DNA of 40,184 bases from Acanthamoeba lenticulata (taxonomy: Eukaryota > Discosea > Longamoebia > Acanthamoebidae), in the NCBI GenBank assembly GCA_002179805.1, contig NAVB01000518.1, positions 1 through 40,184 of the forward strand, in the 5' to 3' direction. Position numbers and translations under genes: made by a program. A model generated the notes under the pieces. That model saw only the letters and a list, made by a program, of their open reading frames with translations, made no database searches and was not told where the DNA came from. The first letter of the stretch is position 1, and the number at the start of each line of letters is the position of its first letter. Shown piece after piece: positions 33,073 through 40,184 of this stretch.

Positions 33073-34424
33073 ATGAAGAGCACCCTTCTCGTGGCCCTCG
33101 TGGCCTCCTTCTGCCTTGCCTTGGCTGCCGCTGGTATGTTGTATACCCGAACCAGACTGGACTGTATTGGGGCCATAATTATTCACATTGAAGTGGTCCA
33201 CACACATGCACAGACTGCAACGTGGCCATCACGCAGACCCTCGGCAGCTCGTGGACCCAGAACGGGCAGGCCATGTCGCAGTGGAACGCGCAGCTCACGG
33301 CCGGATCGGAGCAGGTCAGGTCGGTCCAGCTCGCCATCTCGGGCGCCACCCTGACCCAGCTCTGGGGCCTCACCCGCAACGACTCCACCGGCCTCTACGG
33401 CCTCCCGCCCTACCGCGTCATGGCCGGCGGCCTCGGCGCCGGTGAGACCCACCAGTTCGGCTACATCTGGGAGTCGTCCCAGCAGGCCACCATCACCGTC
33501 TCCTCCATGGACTGCGGCTCCGCCGCGGCGTCACCCTCGCCCTCGGCCAGCCCGGTCGTCGTCGGCTCGTCGGCGCCTTCGGCCAGCCCGGCTGCCTCGG
33601 CCTCTGCTTCGCCGGCCGCCAGCGGCGACTGCCGCCTGACGGTGACGCAGACCAAGCGCCCGGCCAACGACGGCGGCAGCTGGACCACCGGCGACTTTGG
33701 CTTCCAGATCTACGACCTCACCCTCAACAACGTCGGCGCCCGCGCGGCAAGCAACGCCGTTATCAACGTCGCGCTGAACGCCAACGCCCAGCAGGAGATC
33801 TACCAGTTCTGGAACATCGAGCGCCAGGCGGCCGACTCGTCGGTCTTCAACGTGCCCACCCCGTGGGGCGCCATCCAGGTCGGCGCCTCGCAGGGCGCCG
33901 GCTACATCGTGCGCTACCCGCTGGCCGCCGCCGACAACCAGGTCGACCCGACCGTCACCGTCCAGTCGGCCACCTGCCAGGGCGCCGCCGTCTCTGCTGC
34001 GCCCTCGCCGGCCGTCTCGGCCGCGCCGTCGGCCGCGCCGTCCACCATCGTGTCCACCCCGCAGCCGTCGTCCTCGTCGGGCGACTGCAAGGCCACCGTG
34101 AGCATCGTCGCCCGCTCGGCGGCCAACAGCGGCGCCTGGCAGAGCAACGGCGCCTCCTTCCAGATCTTTGACCTCACCATCGCCAACGCCGGCTCCAAGC
34201 CCATCACCGGCGCCGAGCTCACCTTTGGCCTGCCCTCGGGCACCACCGTCTTCCAGTGGTGGGAGCTCACGAGCCGCATCAACTCGGCCAACGTGTTCGA
34301 CGTGGCCTTCAACTACGGCCCGCTCCAGGTCGGCGCCACCCAGGGCGCTGGCATCGTCGGCAAGTCCTCGTCGGACTCGCAGGCCACGCCCACCGTCTCC
34401 ATCGGCTCGGTCACCTGCGCCTAA
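33073..34424 (+). CDS. cyst-wall lectin with three CBM49 domains, Luke type
   Basis: Exons 33073-33133 and 33214-34424 give 423 residues. A signal peptide (MKSTLLVALVASFCLALAAA) is split from the mature part by the intron. Three CBM49-like cellulose-binding domains begin at DCNVAITQT, DCRLTVTQT and DCKATVSIV, each ending near a second Cys (SSMDC, SATC, SVTC). They are separated by Ser/Ala/Pro-rich spacers. The second and third domains keep YQFWNIER and FQWWELTS with GA.QGAG. In Acanthamoeba, proteins of this layout ('Luke') are abundant cyst-wall components that bind cellulose and chitin; two- and three-domain forms exist. It is the strongest pointer to the organism. A CBM49 remnant lies 16 kb away at 16545. 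Confidence 0.88.
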
Positions 34425-34722
34425 GATCAATGGCGAGAATGGATGGGCCTTCAGCCACGTTCCTTCTTCTTCAAGCGCCGGGGAGCTGCACAAGCAACTC
34501 CCGCTCATGATGATCCACTTTCCAGTTATATGCACAAAATGTTTGATATTCAAAAACAAATAAAAATGAACAATAATGAAAAAAATGCATTTTGCCTCTT
34601 GTCGTTCTGTGCATATTATCACCAAAATATATTGAAAATGATTGAAAACTGTCACGACAACTCCAGACGAGGAGCTCTTGGCACTTGGTCAGAACGCTCC
34701 GCTCCCTAGACCCCAACTCGCC

Positions 34723-37358
34723 ATGCCGGCGTGGCCTCCCTTGCTGCTGCTCCTGGTCTTGCTCTCCTGTTGCTCGCTTGCGGCCAAAGCCGAGCAAGTT
34801 GATGCTGCGGCCTGGGCGGGTGAAGAACCCTCCACCTCACTGGTGTGCGATCTGTGCGACGATGTGATGAACTGGATCGACGGTCAGTTGGCTCCCAACG
34901 CCACAGCGCCTGAGATCGACGCCCTCCTGCGTGAAGGCTGCGACTACCTCTTTTCCTCATGGCCTTCCATCCATTCCCTCGTACGACATCTTCACTAATC
35001 TATTTTTTTAATTTGATTTTTATTTTTTTGATAATTTTTATGGGGGCGTGTAGTGCGTCTCGTTCGTGGGCGACTATCGCGACTTCTTTGCCTTCAACCT
35101 GCGTGAGGAGCTCGACACCGATCACGTGTGCCAAGGCCTCCAGCTGTGCTCGCGCGACCCTACCGTCCCGCGCAATGTGCACGTCGCCTTTGCGGGCGAC
35201 ACCTCCCGCATGACCGTCTCTTGGCTCACCTATGGTACATATCATTATTAATAATTGTTTCATTATCAAATACTGATTTCTTTATTTATTCTCCACAAGT
35301 CGCCACAAACACGTCGGTCGTCCAGTGGTCGCTTTCGCCCAACGGGGCGCCCGTCGTGGGGACCGCCCACGGCGTGCAGAGCTCCTACTACCCCACGTGC
35401 GCTCCCCCCCCCCGCGTGGCGTGTGCGGCGCACACACGCTGACATCCGTCGCACACACGCGCGCACACGCACACACACACAAATGCAGGGCCGGCTTCAA
35501 CCACCACGTTGTGCTGACCGGCCTCCGGCCCGCCACCAAGTCCGTGCTCGCGCCGCCCATTGGGGGGGGGAAGGGGGCTCCTCACCATTGCCTTGTCATG
35601 CTGACGTGGCGCTGTCGTCCGGCGTGCGTGATGGCTCCAGGTACTACTATCGGTGCGGCGACGCACAGGCCGGGTGGAGCGTCGTCCACTCGTTCACGAC
35701 CGCCGCCAAAGAGCCGCATCCCTTCACCATCGCCGTCTACGGGCACGTCCGGCCGCATCTTGTTGATCAGATGATGATAATGACGCTGATGAAGAGCCGA
35801 CGACGTAAATCGTGGGGGGGGGGGGTTGAGGGGAGCAGGGATATGGGCGTGCACAACAGCCGCAACACGGTGGCGCGGGTCAAGGCCCTGGCCAACGCGT
35901 CAGCCATCGACTGGGTCCTCCACGTCGGCGACATCTCGTGCGTTCCGCTCATGTTGACCAATCGCGTAGCAGCAGCGATCGATGATGAAGGCGACTCGTT
36001 AACGATGACCCTCCACATCCTGGTCTGGTGTGTGTGTGTGTGTGTGTAGGTATGCGGACGACTACGCGGGCAACATCTACGAGTACGTGTGGGACCAGTG
36101 GTTCAAGCGGATGGACCCGCTGCCGGCCTCGCTGCCCTACATGGTCGGACCCGGCAACCACGAGTTCTCCTGCATGCACCCGCTGTGCGCCGTCTACTCG
36201 GCCAACTTCACGGCCTACAACCACCGCTTCCGGTACGACTTTCTCTTTTTAACGTTTTAAATCATGATTATTTCAAGAATATGCTAATAATGATCATTTG
36301 TGGGATATTAGAATGCCGGGATGGGAGAGCGGGTCGAACACGTCCATGTTCTACAGCTTTGACTACGGGCTGGCCCACTTTGTGTCCATCAGCTCTGAAA
36401 CCGACTACCCCTTTGCGTATGTCTTCCTCCCCTTTCGAGGAGCAGACGACGCATGGCTGACCCTGCCAACGATATGATATGATGATATATCAGGCCCTAT
36501 GGTGTGCACTTTGGGAATCAGCTGGCCTGGCTCGAGCGCGATCTCAAGAAGGCCGCCGCTGCCCGCAGTCCCGCCCGTCCATGGATCGTTGGTACAGTGG
36601 GACAAACTTTTCAAGCCTTCCTTTCGTTTATCATCAAGCGGAGCATCCGTGGTCCAGTGGCAAGATTTCCGCCTGCCACGCGGGAGACCCGGGTTCAATT
36701 CCCGGCGGATGCATTATCTTTTTGTTTGCTAACTTTGTTTTTATCAATCACAGCGTTTGCGCATCGCCCGATCTACACGTCGAACTCAGAGTACTTTGGG
36801 CAGCCCATCGGCTATGCCCAGGACCTTCAGGCTGCGTTTGAGGGTACCGACTGTCCACATGTTTACCTCTTTCTTTACCAGTAAATTCCCACTTCTTGCT
36901 CCCAACACAGATCTGTTGCACAAGTACGGAGTCGACCTCTACATTGGCGCCCACGAACACTCGTATGAGCGCGGCTACGCCATCTACCGCGGCCAGGTGG
37001 TGAGCATGGACTACGTCAACCCAGGTGCACCGGCCTACGTCGTGGCTGGCGCTGCTGGAGTACGACTCGCCACCGCTACCCACACGCCTGATCAATCAAT
37101 GCTTCACACAACACTGACCTTCACGTCCTCGTTTTTATTTTGAATTTGTTGTTGTCTTCTACTTGTGGTGTGTAGTGCATTGAGGGACTTGACCCGTGGC
37201 CGTCGACGCAGATGCCCCCGTGGACGGCCGCCCGCTACAACGAGGACATGGGCTACGCGACACTTGACTTCCAGCCCACGACGATGACCTGGTCGTACTA
37301 CTCGTCCAGCGATGGAGTCCTGCGGGACAGCTTCACCATCACCAAGACCCGCGTGTGA
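34723..37358 (+). CDS. secreted saposin B-purple acid phosphatase fusion
   Basis: Exons: 34723-34980, 35054-35234, 35300-35396, 35489-35539, 35641-35742, 35839-35937, 36050-36232, 36312-36416, 36494-36591, 36754-36843, 36911-37059, 37176-37358 (531 residues). A signal peptide precedes a saposin B-like region (about 41-125) with CDLC, GCDYLF, CVSF and CQGLQLC. A PAP N-terminal beta domain follows (VSWLTY, YYYRCGD). The metallophosphatase has YGDMG, GDISYADDY, GPGNHE, FAHRP and GAHEHSYER, the full set of di-metal ligands. PAPs hydrolyse phosphate esters in lysosomes or outside the cell; a saposin domain could bring the enzyme to lipid, as in acid sphingomyelinase. Intron 35743-35838 must be GC-AG to give YGDMG. 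Intron 36592-36753 holds a tRNA gene. Confidence 0.88.
36643..36713 (+). tRNA. tRNA-Gly (anticodon GCC), nested in a phosphatase intron
   Basis: The acceptor stem GCATCCG pairs with CGGATGC. The anticodon loop CTGCCAC has GCC at 36675-36677, the T-arm has CCGGG/CCCGG around TTCAATT, and the discriminator base is A. It has no intron. A T5 run at 36719-36723 is a Pol III terminator. It lies in the same orientation inside intron 36592-36753 of the purple acid phosphatase gene. Confidence 0.96.
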
Positions 37359-37617
37359 CATCTTTTTGTTTTCCTGTTCTTTGTGTTCTTTTCATGACTT
37401 GAGTATTGCACAGGCGACTTTTCTTCTTCCCCCCCCCCTTGGCCTTCTCCTCTTCCTTTTTGTGGACAAATTCTTGACATACCTGGCAATATAGTTCGGC
37501 CGAAGGGGATTGCTGAACTTGGACTTGGCAAGCTAGGCACTTCATTTCCCACTTACCAGCAAGCAAACACACACGCAGCAAGGCCCTCGTCCCTACCTCC
37601 CCCAAGGCCTTGCAAAG

Positions 37618-39564
37618 ATGAGCCACGACCAGAGCGAAAAAGACAGAAGAAAAACGGCTGAGCGAAATCCAGGTTCGGGCTCTCCACAACAACCAAACAC
37701 CTCCAATGCGGCATCCAGCCTCGGTGAATCGCGCGACGCTGAGTCAATGTTTGCGCCATTCCCGAGCGGCATCCCCATGGGGTCCCCGAACGCTCCCTTG
37801 CGGGCGGAGCACCTCGACCGAATGCGAGAAGATTTGTCGGCCATAAACCGCTTCGTGCTGACCCCAGTGCCCTTGGCCCTGCCCCAGACGCGGCCGAAGC
37901 CTAAGCCCCTGCCTGTGCCCCCGGCGAAGCCTCGCGCGACACCCTTATCGCCTCCTTTGCCGTCGCCCTTTCTAATCGATTCGGGCGCCCCTCAATTCCC
38001 GCCTTCTCTGCCGTCGTTCCCTGATTCACCACATGCATCAACCTTGCAACCACCATCGTCGCCGCCTTCCATCTCGCCCTCGCATCCCTCATCGTCATTC
38101 CCTGATTCACCACATGCATCAACCCTGCAGCCACCATCGTCGCCATCTTCCATCTCGCGCAGTCCGCATTCGTCAATTGGCGTCTCGTCCCCGTTGAAAA
38201 AGAGCGTTGGAAAAGTTGTTGAGGCACAAGACGAAAAAGAGCTCGATGACGAAAAGGCCAGGGTGGAGGAAGAGCTTGCCCGTTTGAGGCTCGACGTAGA
38301 ACGCCTTCTTGAAGACCAGGCTGCCCAGCGTTCGCCGCCCCCGCAGTCTACGTCTCCCTCTACTACTTCCAGCAAGGGCTCTTCCTCTACTCGGACCGAT
38401 TCCACAGGCTCATCTTCTTCATCGATGAAGAAGAAGGGCTTGTCACCCCAGTCGCGGCAGCTGCTCGAAGAGACCCGCCGCCAAGCCCAAGACAACGCGA
38501 CGCTGCGCTATGAGCTCGCCCAGATGCGCAGCCAGATGAACCAACTCATCGCGATGATGGGCGGCGCCTCTGCCCCTGCCCCTCTTCCTCCTGTTGCTGT
38601 CCACCACGCAACGCCCTCCCCCAAGCCTTCTTCATCGCCTTCTGTGTCTTCCCCTTCTTCTTCCATTTCATCTTCCTCTTCATCTTCTACATCTGCGCGT
38701 TCTTCGTCAGCCGACCTGCTGGCGCAACGGGACAGACTGCAGGCCGAGCTGGCGGCGGCCGAGGAGGCGTTGAAGCAGGCCGAGCGGGTGGCCACCGAGC
38801 GGGCAGCCGCCGCCCCGCGCCGCACGGTCGACGTGGTGTTCGTGGTCGACTGCACGGCATCGATGGACCCGTGGATCGAGGCCACGCGGGCCAAGCTGGT
38901 CGAGATCCTGGCTGAGGTCGAGCGGCAACTGCAGGGCAAGGCCAACGTGCGCGTGCGTGTGGCCTTCGTGGGCTACCGCGACTTTGACGGCGTGGCCACC
39001 GAGCGCGAGTGGAAGCGCCAGTACGAGATCGAGCCGCTGACGGACGATGTGGAGCTCGTGCGGGCCTTTGTCGGGCGGATCGAGCCCAGCGGCGGCGGTG
39101 ACTCGGCAGAGGACGTGTTTGGCGGCCTCCAGCTGGCGCTCGGGCTCGACTGGCGCGCCGACGCGCGCGTCATTATCCACTTTGCCGACGCGCCCGGCCA
39201 CGGTGCCCTGTACAACGGCGGCTGCTGGGACAACCACGATCATCTCGACGCTGATGGCAGCCTTGGCCGCCAGATCGTGCGCGACATGGTCGCCAAGCGC
39301 GTGCACTATTACTTTGGCCAGATCAAGCCCGACACCCGCGCCATGACCGACCAGCTCTGCGCGTACCACCTCGAGGCCACCATGCTCTCGTCGGCCGGGC
39401 CGGAAGCCGAGGGCTCGGCACCAGCCAAGCTGGCGACGGCGTTCGAGGTGCTTGAGATGGGCGCGCAGCCGACCAAGTTCCTGGAGAAGTGTGTCTACGC
39501 TATCACGACGTCCATCACCTCCTCCATCAGCGCGCACCACTCCACGACGACGCCCTTGCCCTGA
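37618..39564 (+). CDS. von Willebrand factor A domain protein, VwkA-like vWA without kinase
   Basis: An intronless frame of 648 residues. The first 390 residues are Pro/Ser-rich with two coiled-coil stretches (EELARLRLDVERLLED, LRYELAQMRSQMNQL). The vWA domain runs from about 401 to 600, with the MIDAS motif DCTAS (Asp about 411), FVGYRDF, GGGDSAEDVFGGL and IIHFADAPGHG. This is the vWA subtype found in VwkA-type alpha-kinases of Dictyostelium. No alpha-kinase domain follows; the protein ends about 30 residues after the vWA domain. A 27-residue tandem duplication lies in the Pro/Ser region (38017-38178). The role is unknown, perhaps metal-dependent protein binding. Confidence 0.82.
   Translation: MSHDQSEKDRRKTAERNPGSGSPQQPNTSNAASSLGESRDAESMFAPFPSGIPMGSPNAPLRAEHLDRMREDLSAINRFVLTPVPLALPQTRPKPKPLPVPPAKPRATPLSPPLPSPFLIDSGAPQFPPSLPSFPDSPHASTLQPPSSPPSISPSHPSSSFPDSPHASTLQPPSSPSSISRSPHSSIGVSSPLKKSVGKVVEAQDEKELDDEKARVEEELARLRLDVERLLEDQAAQRSPPPQSTSPSTTSSKGSSSTRTDSTGSSSSSMKKKGLSPQSRQLLEETRRQAQDNATLRYELAQMRSQMNQLIAMMGGASAPAPLPPVAVHHATPSPKPSSSPSVSSPSSSISSSSSSSTSARSSSADLLAQRDRLQAELAAAEEALKQAERVATERAAAAPRRTVDVVFVVDCTASMDPWIEATRAKLVEILAEVERQLQGKANVRVRVAFVGYRDFDGVATEREWKRQYEIEPLTDDVELVRAFVGRIEPSGGGDSAEDVFGGLQLALGLDWRADARVIIHFADAPGHGALYNGGCWDNHDHLDADGSLGRQIVRDMVAKRVHYYFGQIKPDTRAMTDQLCAYHLEATMLSSAGPEAEGSAPAKLATAFEVLEMGAQPTKFLEKCVYAITTSITSSISAHHSTTTPLP
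38017..38178 (+). repeat. 81-bp tandem duplication (27 codons, two copies)
   Basis: Copies start at 38017 and 38098 and encode units that begin FPDSPHASTLQPPSSP. The DNA differs at only a few positions in the first 60 bp, so the duplication looks recent. Confidence 0.85.
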
Positions 39565-40184
39565 TGACCAACTAGTCTTGTTTATTTACCCAAAGAATTT
39601 AAACTGACTTATTTTTTACAAATTGATTTTATTTCTTTTTTACAAATGAATGCAACATGTGGCCCAGCAGACTGGAAACGCACCACTGCCAACTGTGGAA
39701 AGAGAGGTCAGTGAGAGAACAGAACGAAGAAGAAGAAGAAGAAGAAGAAGAAAAAATGAAGAGGAAGATGTGGGAGGTTGATGGCACTCAAGCCCCACAA
39801 GCAATTCAAGTCTCAGTTAAACTAAATCGCTCAAAGAGGCCAAGCATTAAGATCACCGTCACTCTTGCACACATCCACCGATGGAAAGCTCTCGACCGCC
39901 GTGGGATTCGCGGATGGCCGAGAGTGCTTTGCGTGCTGACCAAATAAAATATAATAATAATAATAATGGAAAAATAAATAAAAACAAAAGAGAGGGACTG
40001 CACACCTTGAACTGCTGGCGTCGGACCGTGCAAGCCAGACTAACGCTCGGCTAGCGGCCTTGTTCGGAAACAACTGTCAGATAAAGAAAGTGAGGAAGGG
40101 GTAGAGTGAGGTAAGAAGTGGAAAAAGAAAAGAAATGTAGGAGCCCTGTGGCACTTCAGTGCCCCACAGACGAGACCAGCCTCT
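39565..40184. other. 3' flank and window end, no assignable gene
   Basis: AT-rich 3' region after the vWA gene, a GAA trinucleotide run at about 39727-39752 and an ATAATAATAATAATAATAA stretch at about 39950. A plus-strand frame (39657-39947) and two minus-strand frames have no recognised motif. A gene end from beyond the window is possible. Confidence 0.4.

Noticed and set aside
33531..34655. 374-codon minus-strand frame
   Set aside because: It is antisense to the CBM49 lectin, Gly/Arg/Asp-rich, and a mirror of Ala/Ser/Pro spacers.
2362..36049. repeated CACA/CGCG stretches considered as a CRISPR array or satellite
   Set aside because: They are dispersed in introns, not regularly spaced, and the organism is a eukaryote.
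39657..39947. 96-codon plus-strand frame containing a poly-Glu run
   Set aside because: The Glu run is a GAA microsatellite. The rest shows no family signal or promoter.

Overview
This window is nuclear DNA of a free-living amoeba and is almost certainly from Acanthamoeba (A. castellanii-like). It has high GC3 coding sequence. Its short introns have GTACGY or GTGCGY donors and CACA/CGCG-rich interiors, and long Ser/Gln/His/Asp homopeptides interrupt conserved domains. It also carries a three-CBM49 secreted protein of the kind described as the 'Luke' cyst-wall lectin of Acanthamoeba. Genes are dense on both strands, with about 75-80 introns in the models below. All exon joins were deduced by eye from splice signals, reading phase and family motifs; no alignment was run.

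Left part (1-4.6 kb): the 3' part of a rhodanese-domain gene, then a block that looks eroded. The block holds a Rho-type GTPase fragment without its N-terminal half, a GH5 beta-mannanase with a frame break and a doubtful splice site, and a DUF4832-type secreted protein with a frame break. The mannanase and the DUF4832 gene diverge from a short intergenic region that contains a perfect 25-bp inverted repeat.

Middle (4.6-20.4 kb): three very large mosaic genes. The first (minus) joins a CLU-like region, TPR repeats, an RCC1 propeller and a TANGO6/RTP1-type HEAT C-terminus in a 12-exon, 2066-residue model whose phases all agree. The second (plus) is RRM-RRM-tyrosine phosphatase-RRM. The third (plus, 13 exons, 544 residues) is a NECAP-like PHear domain, an F-box and an atypical Rho GTPase. 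Between them lie a Pin4-type parvulin, a CBM49 remnant and the SDH assembly factor SDHAF4.

Right part (20.4-40.2 kb): three minus-strand genes in a row (a two-TM protein with a DEG/ENaC-like motif, Tim10, a p24 cargo receptor). Then come a TATA-driven gene for a Gln/His-rich putative transcriptional regulator, a small secreted 8-Cys protein, a Gfo/Idh/MocA oxidoreductase with an N-myristoylation motif, a DUF4436 membrane protein, the Luke cyst-wall lectin, a saposin B-purple acid phosphatase fusion with a tRNA-Gly(GCC) nested in one intron, and a vWFA-domain protein.

There is no operon logic. The themes are secretion and cell wall (mannanase, DUF4832, CBM49 proteins, PAP, p24), mitochondrial biogenesis (Tim10, SDHAF4, CLU-like) and unusual domain fusions in signalling. 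Splicing is the other notable layer: several GC-AG introns share a GCAC-type donor, and introns of unrelated genes share sequence blocks in the same orientation, as introner-like elements would.
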